From an uncultured Bacteroidales bacterium (GTDB lineage Bacteria; Bacteroidota; Bacteroidia; Bacteroidales; UBA932), in NCBI GenBank assembly GCA_946617545.1, contig CAMOKK010000071.1:1-6987 (forward strand): a stretch of 6,987 nt of DNA, given 5' to 3'. Positions 1 to 6,987 of the stretch are shown piece after piece. The translations under genes were made by a program, and so were the position numbers. Position 1 is the stretch's first letter. Every line of letters begins with the position of its first letter. The notes under the pieces are model-generated. The model was not told the origin of the DNA. It ran no database searches and was given only the letters and a program-made list of their open reading frames with translations.

Positions 1-1473
<1,473 letters not shown>

Positions 1474-1497
1474 TGTTTCTGTTACATTTTCGGCTCC

Positions 1498-1542
1498 ATT
1501 TTGTTGCCGAAAGTCGTATTCCGCAGGATTCGGCTACAAAAT
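1498..1542 (-). repeat. 12-bp inverted repeat downstream of the four-gene unit
   Basis: The arms attttgttgccg (1498-1509) and cggctacaaaat (1531-1542) pair at 11 of 12 positions around a 21-nt spacer. In the minus-strand transcript this hairpin would start 10 nt after the stop codon of the second PCMD gene (1553-1555), which is where a 3'-end structure is expected. There is no run of T after it, so intrinsic termination is doubtful; stabilisation of the mRNA end is an alternative. A smaller 7-bp repeat, tttcggc/gccgaaa (1488-1494 with 1506-1512), overlaps it and would compete for the same bases. Confidence 0.5.
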
Positions 1543-1552
1543 CGGCCTGTTT

Positions 1553-2287
1553 TTAATACACGAAGCGGAACTCGTCCACGTACAGGACGGAGGTGGTGGA
1601 GCCGGTGAAGAAGTCCCCCCTCTCACTGGAAGAGCATGCGATGACAACGTATTTGGGCACGCGATTGTTGCGGTATTTAATCTCGATGCGGAATTTCTGA
1701 TAGCCGTCCTGTTCTTTGTCCAAAACCAGCAGGCCGGAGCCTATAATGCCCGGGTCCTTCTCCACGTCCAAAAGCTGATCCGGCGGGCACACGTCGTAGG
1801 GCTGGTCCCAATCGGCCAGGATGACGGAGATGGTGGCCCTGTCCGTCTTTCCTTTCAGCTTCTCGTACGGCGGCTGGGCCCAGTCGATGACGCCGGGCTT
1901 GTAACAGGCATAGCCTTCCAAGGCCTCGGGGCGGGCGGTGAAGGGAACGCCCCAGTGGATGTGGGCACTCATCTTGGAAAAGTCCACCTTGCCGGTCCGG
2001 CCCAGGAATATGCTGCCGGCGCCCAGCTTCTTGATGGCGCCGAACAGGGCCTTCAGGGGCTTTGTCTCCAGTTTTACGGCCTTTTTGCCGGAACCGGGAA
2101 CCGCCACGAACTTCTCTTCCGGACTCACGGTAATCTGGCCCAGCTTTTTGGTGGAGGCTGCGGCCGAACCCCAGTTTTCCAGCTTATCGCCGGTCCACTG
2201 GTCAAAACTCATGTTGGGAAGCTGCGGCCCGTTCCCCCCATCGGGTGTCAGGGCGCACAGCATCAGGGATAAAACAGCCGTTATCAT
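1553..2287 (-). CDS. PCMD-type exported protein, second tandem paralogue
   Basis: A 244-residue protein resembling the Bacteroidota PCMD family (putative carbohydrate metabolism domain), whose biochemical role is unknown. Its body (residues 39-244) aligns to the upstream paralogue without gaps at about 64% identity by hand count, sharing WGSAAASTK, ALFGAIKKL, KMSAHI, DVCPPDQLLD, EKDPGIIG and the C-terminal SVLY-DEF-FVY. It lacks the Pro/Glu/Lys linker and an insertion of roughly 20 residues present in the paralogue. The start at 2287 lies 4 nt after the preceding stop, fitting the close spacing of the unit. The next in-frame ATG at 2341 would overlap the conserved end of the previous gene. 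The N-terminus (MITAVLSLMLCAL) is hydrophobic but has no lysine or arginine, and Cys11 follows Leu, a poor lipobox, so lipidation and even efficient export are uncertain. Family assignment is from motif memory. Confidence 0.8.
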   Translation of the reverse strand: MITAVLSLMLCALTPDGGNGPQLPNMSFDQWTGDKLENWGSAAASTKKLGQITVSPEEKFVAVPGSGKKAVKLETKPLKALFGAIKKLGAGSIFLGRTGKVDFSKMSAHIHWGVPFTARPEALEGYACYKPGVIDWAQPPYEKLKGKTDRATISVILADWDQPYDVCPPDQLLDVEKDPGIIGSGLLVLDKEQDGYQKFRIEIKYRNNRVPKYVVIACSSSERGDFFTGSTTSVLYVDEFRFVY

Positions 2288-2291
2288 GGCG

Positions 2292-3173
2292 CTAATACAC
2301 AAACTTGAACTCGTCCAAATAAAGCACGGAACCGTCGGCACCGGTGAAGTAGTCTCCCAGGGCGCTGGAAGCGCACACGACGCTCACCCACTTGGGGGTG
2401 CGGTCATTGCGGTACTCGATGTCTATGTGGAAGGTTTCGTAGGCGGTCATTTCCTTGTCAAAGACCACTTTTCCAAAGCCGATGATGCCCGGGTCCTTCT
2501 CCAGGTCCAACAGCTGGTCCGGCGGGCACACGTCGAAGGGCTGTTCCCAGTCTGAAAGAATTACCAGCACGTGTCCCTTGTCCAGGGTACCCTCCAGGTT
2601 CTTGTAAGGCTCCTGCGTCCAGTCAATTTTCTTGGGTTGGTAGCAGTAAAAACCTTCCAGGGCCTTGGGACGCTCAGTAAAGGGCGTTCCCCAGAAGATG
2701 TGGGCGCTCATCTTGGCAATGTCGATATCGCCGGTGGTTCCGCAGAACACGCTGCCGGCAGCCAGCTTCTTGATGGCGCCGAACAGGGCTGATATGCCAC
2801 AGGTCTGGAGCTTGAGGGCATTCTTGCCTTCTCCGCTTACGGCTACAAACGTGCTTTCCGGGGCCACGGTGGTCGCCCCCAGCATTTTGGTGGAAGCTGC
2901 GGCCGATCCCCACACTTTCTTCTGGGCCTCGGTGGCGTCCCCGCCGTAGAGCGCGTCGTACTCGACACGGGTCACTGCATCCTTGGCCTTGCTCCAGGAG
3001 TCAAAATTCATATTGTAGAGTTGGGCTCCTTCCTTGGCCGGTTCCGGCTGGGGATCCGGTTTGGAAGGCTCTTCTTCTTTCTTGGGTTCGCCATAGGGTG
3101 ACACCAGGTCATTCCACTTGCTGCAGGAGAGGACAGCCAGGGCGACGGCAGTAAGAACAAAAATCTTTTTCAT
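2292..3173 (-). CDS. PCMD-type lipoprotein, first tandem paralogue
   Basis: A 293-residue predicted lipoprotein. It opens with a normal type II signal peptide, MKKIFVLTAVALAVLSC, with a lipobox VLSC and lipidated Cys17. A flexible linker rich in Pro, Glu and Lys follows (about 29-49), consistent with a domain held away from the membrane. The domain from about residue 52 (YNMNFDSW) to the end resembles the Bacteroidota PCMD family: RPKALEGFYCYQP (168-180), a central DVCPPDQLLD (214-223), IDIEYRNDRTPKWVSVVCASS (250-270) and a C-terminal GSVLYLDEFKFVY. The fold is probably beta-rich and may bind a surface ligand, but no catalytic residues can be named. Its ATG lies 3 nt after the stop of the beta-barrel gene, so translation is probably coupled. 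A PCMD paralogue follows after 4 nt; the pair arose by tandem duplication. The function is unknown. Confidence 0.88.
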   Translation of the reverse strand: MKKIFVLTAVALAVLSCSKWNDLVSPYGEPKKEEEPSKPDPQPEPAKEGAQLYNMNFDSWSKAKDAVTRVEYDALYGGDATEAQKKVWGSAAASTKMLGATTVAPESTFVAVSGEGKNALKLQTCGISALFGAIKKLAAGSVFCGTTGDIDIAKMSAHIFWGTPFTERPKALEGFYCYQPKKIDWTQEPYKNLEGTLDKGHVLVILSDWEQPFDVCPPDQLLDLEKDPGIIGFGKVVFDKEMTAYETFHIDIEYRNDRTPKWVSVVCASSALGDYFTGADGSVLYLDEFKFVY

Positions 3174-3176
3174 GGC

Positions 3177-3923
3177 TTAAAAATGGAATACAAGGCCCAG
3201 GTTAAGTCCCAGCAGGCCGGGTTTGAAATTAAAGAAACTGTGGGAAAGCCGGGTGTTTTCTTCGGCGTTCTTCACCTGGGGGTTCCACTCATAACCACCC
3301 TCCAGGAGCGGCAGGGAAAGCTCGACCGTAAGGAAATTGGTCAGGAAGAGGCTCACGCCCGGATACAGGCCCAGGGAAACGGAATAAATGTCTCCATAGG
3401 TGCCTACCTTGCCCACTTCCTGGGTCTCATAATCCTTGTCATAGCCGATGCTGCCGTTGAGCCGGCCTTCGGCAAAAAGGGCGAACACCTTGCTGTTGAA
3501 CAGCGGGATGTACTGCCGCACGGCAATGGCGCCGGTGAAGTTCTCCCGCACATAATGGCGGTCTCCCAGGCTCAGCGAGTTCAGAATCTTGGCTTCGTCC
3601 AAGTGGACGCTGGTATTGGCATAGTTGAAGCGCAGGCCCACGGAGAGGTTGTCCTTCACGAAGTAGGAGCCGCTGAGGCCGCCCTCGATAAGGGTGGCAT
3701 TCCCGCTGAGGCCGCTTACCAGGCCCACCAGCGAGGCGCCGCTGCTCGTTTTTCCTTCATTGGACTTATACTGGTTGAAGCCGAAGCTGGCTCCCACCGC
3801 CCAGGTTCCCTTGGAGATATACGTTCTCCGGGGATTGCCAAGTCCCCGGTCCGGGTTCTTGGCTTCGGCCGCTCCGTAAAGGGCCAGCAGCAGGCCGATG
3901 GTTAAGCATACACTTTTTTTCAT
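3177..3923 (-). CDS. Small outer-membrane beta-barrel protein
   Basis: A 248-residue predicted outer-membrane protein. The N-terminus MKKSVCLTIGLLLALYGAAEA is a type I signal peptide, with likely cleavage after AEA (residue 21). The Cys at position 6 is too early and wrongly placed to be a lipobox. The mature part has alternating hydrophobic and polar residues with many Gly and aromatic residues, as in transmembrane beta-strands, for example WAVGASFGFNQY (41-52), GGLSGSYFVKDNLSVGLRFNY (81-101), GAIAVRQYIPLF (131-142), VSLGLYPGVSLFLT (182-195) and the last strand LLGLNLGLVFHF. The protein ends in Phe, the usual recognition feature for the Bam assembly machinery. The length suggests 8 to 10 strands. 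It starts 5 nt after the stop of the S51/ATP-grasp gene and ends 3 nt before the first PCMD lipoprotein. No closer family is recognised; it could be a pore or a structural partner of the lipoproteins. Confidence 0.85.
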   Translation of the reverse strand: MKKSVCLTIGLLLALYGAAEAKNPDRGLGNPRRTYISKGTWAVGASFGFNQYKSNEGKTSSGASLVGLVSGLSGNATLIEGGLSGSYFVKDNLSVGLRFNYANTSVHLDEAKILNSLSLGDRHYVRENFTGAIAVRQYIPLFNSKVFALFAEGRLNGSIGYDKDYETQEVGKVGTYGDIYSVSLGLYPGVSLFLTNFLTVELSLPLLEGGYEWNPQVKNAEENTRLSHSFFNFKPGLLGLNLGLVFHF

Positions 3924-3928
3924 GTTCT

Positions 3929-5854
3929 TTATTTTAAAGCTGTTACAAAATCAAAGAAAGGCTGGATGTCTTTTTTCTCCGGAAGACGGACCATGTAGCA
4001 GAAGTTGCAGAGGTCGTCGGAGAGGGCGTCCGGAACGCGGCCGGCAAAGCAGAGGGCATCCCCGTAGCGCTGGCGGATTTCCTGGTCCGTGTGCAGGTAG
4101 TTTTTCCCGTCGCGGCGGCCGGCATAGGCGCAGTAGGCGCTCACGCCCTGCGGCTTGCGTGCCTCGTCAAAGGCCACCATATCGGCCCAAATCTGGAAGA
4201 CGTCCGTCTGGTGCGCGTAGTTCATCATGTCGGGGGTGTAGCCTCCCGGCGGGCGCATGTTCACTTCCAGGCCCACATAGTCTCCCTTCTTGCCCAGGCC
4301 TTCGCGGTCGCGGTCCAGCTGGAAGTACTCCAGGTGCACGAAGCGGCTCTTGATGCCGAAGGCTTTCACCGTGCGGCGGCCTATCTCCGAGAGCTTGGCC
4401 GGAACGCTCTTGTTGGTGTAGTAGCAGGTGTCCAGGTTGGCATGGACTATTTCCATGATGGGCGTGGGAAACACGCTGTTGTTCTCGAAGACGGGCTGGC
4501 CTTCAGCGTTGAAAATGGCGTCGTAGCTTACCAGAAGGCCGGTGATGAATTCCTCAATCACGTAGAACTGCGCATCGGCGCTGTGGGCGGCGAACCAGGC
4601 GTCCAGCTCCTTGGCATCGCCAATCTTGGTGGTGCCGCCGGCGCCCATGCCGCTGTCCGGCTTGGCAATGACGGGATAGCCGGTCTTCTTCACGAAGGCC
4701 TTTACCTTGGCCGCCCCCTCGGCCCCCTTGATTTGACGGGCCGTGGGAATGCCGCCCAGGGCATAGTATTTCTTCATCTCGCTCTTGTTGCGGATAGAGG
4801 CTATCTGGTCGTTCTTGATACCGGTGGTCACGTTGAAATCGGTCCTCAGGCGGGCGTCCTGCTCCAGCCAATATTCGTTGTTGGATTCAATCCAGTCTAT
4901 CTTGCCCCACTTGTGGGCATACCAGGCCACGGCCCGATACATTTCTTCGTAATTGCCCAGGTCGTTTACCTTGTAGTAGTCGCTCAGGCTTTGCTTCAGC
5001 TCCCAGGGAAGGTTCTCGTAATTGGTGTCCGCAATGCCCAGCACGTTGACGCCGTTGGCCTTGAGGCCGGCACAGAAGTGCCAGTAGGTCTGCGGGAAAT
5101 GGGGGGAGATAAAAATTAAGTTCATAAAACTGTAGGTTTTGTTTTCTTCTGAAACCCGGCGCATGGCGCCGCGGCTTATTTCGTAGGCCTCGCCGTAAAG
5201 GGTGGGCTTTCCGTTTGCTATTTTTACGTATCCGCCGTCCCGGAAGGTGTAGAAACGGTGGTTCCAGCTGTCCGGGAAGGCAATGTCTTCAAACAGACGC
5301 AGCCCGTCCACCTGGGCATAGCGCACCTGCTCCATGTGCGGGATAAGCCGGATGTCCGTGAGTCCCAGGCCCCGGAGCCAGCGCCGGTACTGCGGGTCTG
5401 TGGCCTCGCCGGGCAGTTCCGGATGGGAATACACCGGGTCTGCGCAGTTCATGCTGCCGGCACTGCAGCCCATCACCACGCCTTTGTAGTCCTGCAGCAG
5501 TTCTTTGAGACCTATTTCATGCAGGAACTTGTTCTGGGTGGGTACATGCCCGCCGCAGAGCACAATCCAATCCGCCTTTTTCACCAGCTGCGGAGCCTGC
5601 GCGGCATTGCGCCTCTCCAGCATGGTAATGGAAGCCGTCTCAATGCCGGAAGCGTGGATGCAGTCGCTCATTCCCTTCAGCACCGATTCCGTGAAGCCCC
5701 GGTCGTCGGGGGCGGCGCTCACCAGCAGCACGTGGGGTGCCTTCCCGCCTGTCACAGCGGCGAGGGAGGCCTTGACATCGGCCCTGAAACCGTTGTCTTC
5801 CGTAAAATAAGGCTCTCCGTAGCGGGTGGGGCTGCCGGTAAGATACACAATCAT
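3929..5854 (-). CDS. S51-family peptidase domain fused to ATP-grasp domain protein
   Basis: A 641-residue cytoplasmic protein with two enzyme domains. Residues 1 to about 243 resemble peptidase family S51 (dipeptidase E/cyanophycinase, class I glutamine-amidotransferase-like fold): a GGHVPTQN loop (101-108), the nucleophile elbow GCSAGS with Ser131, and IPHME with His173 as probable catalytic His. From Met244 (MNLIFISPHFP) an ATP-grasp protein begins: a pre-ATP-grasp region to about 355, then the ATP-binding YPVIAKPDSGMGAGG (393-407, Lys398), VIEEF (432-436), HLEYF (507-511) and the metal-binding EVNMRPPGG (530-538, Glu530 and Asn532). ATP-grasp enzymes usually join a carboxylate to an amine through an acyl phosphate, whereas S51 enzymes cleave amide bonds, often next to Asp. 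The substrate is unknown. There is no signal peptide or membrane segment. It is first in a four-gene unit and has its own promoter 5 nt from the ATG. The fusion should be checked, because a one-base loss before 5125 would split it into two overlapping genes. Confidence 0.87.
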   Translation of the reverse strand: MIVYLTGSPTRYGEPYFTEDNGFRADVKASLAAVTGGKAPHVLLVSAAPDDRGFTESVLKGMSDCIHASGIETASITMLERRNAAQAPQLVKKADWIVLCGGHVPTQNKFLHEIGLKELLQDYKGVVMGCSAGSMNCADPVYSHPELPGEATDPQYRRWLRGLGLTDIRLIPHMEQVRYAQVDGLRLFEDIAFPDSWNHRFYTFRDGGYVKIANGKPTLYGEAYEISRGAMRRVSEENKTYSFMNLIFISPHFPQTYWHFCAGLKANGVNVLGIADTNYENLPWELKQSLSDYYKVNDLGNYEEMYRAVAWYAHKWGKIDWIESNNEYWLEQDARLRTDFNVTTGIKNDQIASIRNKSEMKKYYALGGIPTARQIKGAEGAAKVKAFVKKTGYPVIAKPDSGMGAGGTTKIGDAKELDAWFAAHSADAQFYVIEEFITGLLVSYDAIFNAEGQPVFENNSVFPTPIMEIVHANLDTCYYTNKSVPAKLSEIGRRTVKAFGIKSRFVHLEYFQLDRDREGLGKKGDYVGLEVNMRPPGGYTPDMMNYAHQTDVFQIWADMVAFDEARKPQGVSAYCAYAGRRDGKNYLHTDQEIRQRYGDALCFAGRVPDALSDDLCNFCYMVRLPEKKDIQPFFDFVTALK

Positions 5855-5859
5855 GCCTG

Positions 5860-5890
5860 CAAAGTTAGCGCAAATTCAGGACAAAGCAAA
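5860..5890 (-). promoter_or_regulatory. Bacteroidota-type promoter for the four-gene unit, probably leaderless
   Basis: On the minus strand, TAACTTTG (5867-5860) matches the -7 consensus TAnnTTTG exactly, and TTTG (5890-5887) matches the -33 element exactly with a 19-nt spacer. Only five bases (5859-5855) separate the -7 box from the ATG at 5854, so the start site should fall at or within a few bases of the start codon. The -33 element is the end of the T-tract of the tsf terminator. Confidence 0.75.
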
Positions 5891-5923
5891 AATCGGCCAC
5901 CCCGCGAAGGATGGCCGATTTTT
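5888..5923 (-). terminator. Rho-independent terminator of tsf
   Basis: A perfect 12-bp inverted repeat, aaaaatcggcca (5888-5899) and tggccgattttt (5912-5923), encloses a 12-nt loop. In the minus direction the GC-rich stem ends in five T, and it begins 20 nt after the tsf stop codon (5943-5945). Its symmetry (A-tract on the other side) would allow it to work in the plus direction too, though no plus-strand gene is seen to need it. Confidence 0.92.
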
Positions 5924-5942
5924 ATCACTGTGCCGTCAGGAC

Positions 5943-6941
5943 TTAGTCGGCAAGGGAGAAACGCTTGAAAGCGAGAACCTTGGCGTCCTTGTCCACGGCG
6001 GCGAGGGCTTCCTTCACCGTCTTCTTGTCGTCGGACAGCTGGTATTCCTGCTCCATGAGGGTGTTTTCCTTCAGGAACTTCTGGATACGGCCGTTCACGA
6101 TACCGGCAATCATCTGCACCTTGGAGGCCAGGGAAGCAAGCGTCTCGGCACCCACCTTGGCGATGATGTCACGGGCCTGCTGAGCCTGCTCGGAAGTGAG
6201 CCAGCCCTTGGCGGTATTGGACTCGATGTGGTCTTCGCTGTCCACGTGGGCGGGGTTGATACCGGCCTTCTTGAGGGCGTTGTCAACAGCCTTCTGCACC
6301 TGCTCGTCCTTGGTCTTCTGCTCGGCCACGGTCTTCTCGGACTCGATGACCTCGGCGGGGACGGAGGCGGCGTCAACGGCCACGGGGTTCATGGAAGCCA
6401 CCTGCATGGCGATGCCGCGGGCAATCTCCGCAGGAACTTCCTTGTTGAAGGACACGATGGCGCCCAGCTTGCCGTTGAAGTGCACATATTCGCTCACGAA
6501 GGGGGCCTCAAGGGCACCGTAGTAAGCGAGGACGTGCTTCTCACCGGTTTTGCCGGCCTGGTTGGTAATGTCCTCGTCCAGCGTGTAACCGTCGGCACCC
6601 TTCACGGCCTTGAGGGCCTCAAGGTCTGCGGGGAACTGAGCGATAGCGGCATCTGCAATGGAAGCGGCGAGGCTCTTGAAATCCGGGGTGGCAGCCACGA
6701 AGTCGGTTTCGCAGCCCAGGCACACGAGGATGGCCTTTCCGCCGTTTACACGGCTGAGAACGGCACCCTGGGTGGTCTCGTTGTCACCACGCTTGGCAAG
6801 GGTGGACTTACCTTTTTCACGAAGAATCTCCACAGCACGCTTGAAATCTCCGGCGGCCTCTTCGAGGGCCTTCTTGCAATCCATCATACCAGCGCTGGTC
6901 ATGTCACGCAGCTTCTTGATATCTGCTAATGCGATAGCCAT
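5943..6941 (-). CDS. tsf: Translation elongation factor Ts
   Basis: EF-Ts is the guanine nucleotide exchange factor that releases GDP from EF-Tu during translation, in the cytoplasm. The 332-residue protein opens with the UBA-like domain (residues 1-50), including LRDMTSAGMMDCKKALEEAAGD (11-32). Next comes the core with the CETDFVA motif (78-83), whose Thr-Asp-Phe (79-81) contacts EF-Tu. A second core half runs from about 150 to 190, a longer helical region (about 200-285) includes SEKTVAEQKTKDEQVQKAV, and the C-terminal part has LMEQEYQLSDDKKTVKEAL (295-313). It is longer than the 283-residue E. coli protein, as is usual in Bacteroidota. The ATG at 6941 gives the family-typical MAIALADIKKLRDMT start. 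It lies 25 nt after the probable rpsB stop, in the widespread rpsB-tsf order, and no promoter is seen in the gap. A strong terminator follows. Confidence 0.98.
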   Translation of the reverse strand: MAIALADIKKLRDMTSAGMMDCKKALEEAAGDFKRAVEILREKGKSTLAKRGDNETTQGAVLSRVNGGKAILVCLGCETDFVAATPDFKSLAASIADAAIAQFPADLEALKAVKGADGYTLDEDITNQAGKTGEKHVLAYYGALEAPFVSEYVHFNGKLGAIVSFNKEVPAEIARGIAMQVASMNPVAVDAASVPAEVIESEKTVAEQKTKDEQVQKAVDNALKKAGINPAHVDSEDHIESNTAKGWLTSEQAQQARDIIAKVGAETLASLASKVQMIAGIVNGRIQKFLKENTLMEQEYQLSDDKKTVKEALAAVDKDAKVLAFKRFSLAD

Positions 6942-6966
6942 AGTTCTGTTTGCTTTTAACGGTTAA

Positions 6967-6987
6967 TTACTTTTCTTCTGCCTTGGG
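6967..6987 (-). CDS. rpsB: Probable ribosomal protein S2 C-terminus (partial)
   Basis: Only six codons and a TAA are visible, reading PKAEEK-stop. The charged Ala/Glu/Lys tail and the position 25 nt upstream of tsf match the common rpsB-tsf operon, where S2 of the small ribosomal subunit precedes EF-Ts. The identity rests mainly on gene order, since the conserved part of S2 lies outside the window. Confidence 0.65.
   Translation of the reverse strand, partial: PKAEEK

Noticed and set aside
1488..1512. Terminator after the four-gene unit (tttcggc/gccgaaa stem)
   Set aside because: The stem is only 7 bp and no T-tract follows in either direction, so it was kept only as part of a structured region.
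2288..2341. Longer start (2341) for the second PCMD gene
   Set aside because: It would overlap the conserved C-terminus of the preceding gene by 50 nt and adds no recognisable signal. The 2287 start keeps the 3-5 nt spacing of the unit.
3183..3905. 240-residue plus-strand reading frame
   Set aside because: It mirrors the beta-barrel gene exactly; the minus-strand product has a proper signal peptide and C-terminal Phe, this one has neither.
4091..5119. 342-residue plus-strand reading frame
   Set aside because: It is antisense to the ATP-grasp half of the fusion gene, whose motifs are clear on the minus strand.
5870..5886. Second TTTG (5885-5882) as -33 element of the four-gene promoter
   Set aside because: It would leave only a 14-nt spacer to the -7 box, outside the 19-21 nt seen in Bacteroidota promoters; the TTTG at 5890-5887 fits.
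5826..6929. 367-residue plus-strand reading frame
   Set aside because: It is antisense to tsf, with a Leu/Gly/His-rich shadow composition and no domain. It runs through the tsf terminator region.

Overview
All real genes in this window lie on the minus strand, so they are listed here in the direction of transcription, from the right end to the left. The organism is very probably a GC-rich member of the Bacteroidota, most likely Bacteroidales. Four things point there: the atpD and tsf proteins carry Bacteroidota-type sequence (for example [18 protein letters not shown] in AtpD and a 332-residue EF-Ts); there is a tandem pair of PCMD-type exported proteins; gene starts lack Shine-Dalgarno sequences; and two clear matches to the Bacteroidota sigma promoter (TTTG / 19-21 nt / TAnnTTTG) are present.

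Layout. The last codons of a probable rpsB (6967-6987) are followed after 25 nt by tsf (5943-6941), which ends in a strong 12-bp stem terminator (5888-5923). Next comes a tightly packed four-gene unit (1553-5854). It encodes a 641-residue fusion of an S51-family peptidase domain with an ATP-grasp ligase domain, a small outer-membrane beta-barrel protein, a PCMD-type lipoprotein, and a second shorter PCMD paralogue. The gaps between these genes are only 5, 3 and 4 nt, so they are almost certainly co-transcribed and translationally coupled. A 136-bp intergenic region (1417-1552) rich in inverted repeats follows, then the start of atpD (1-1416, cut by the window edge before its C-terminus).

The flanks are housekeeping genes for translation and ATP synthesis. 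The accessory interest is the four-gene unit. A cytoplasmic enzyme that joins a possible amide-forming ATP-grasp domain to a possible amide/peptide-cleaving S51 domain is made together with three envelope proteins. The substrate cannot be read from the sequence.

Two regulatory arrangements stand out. The promoter of the four-gene unit uses the T-tract of the tsf terminator as its -33 element, and it sits so close to the start codon that the mRNA should be leaderless or nearly so. The atpD promoter is embedded in an 18-bp imperfect inverted repeat. No RNA genes, mobile elements or CRISPR arrays were seen. The long plus-strand reading frames are antisense shadows.
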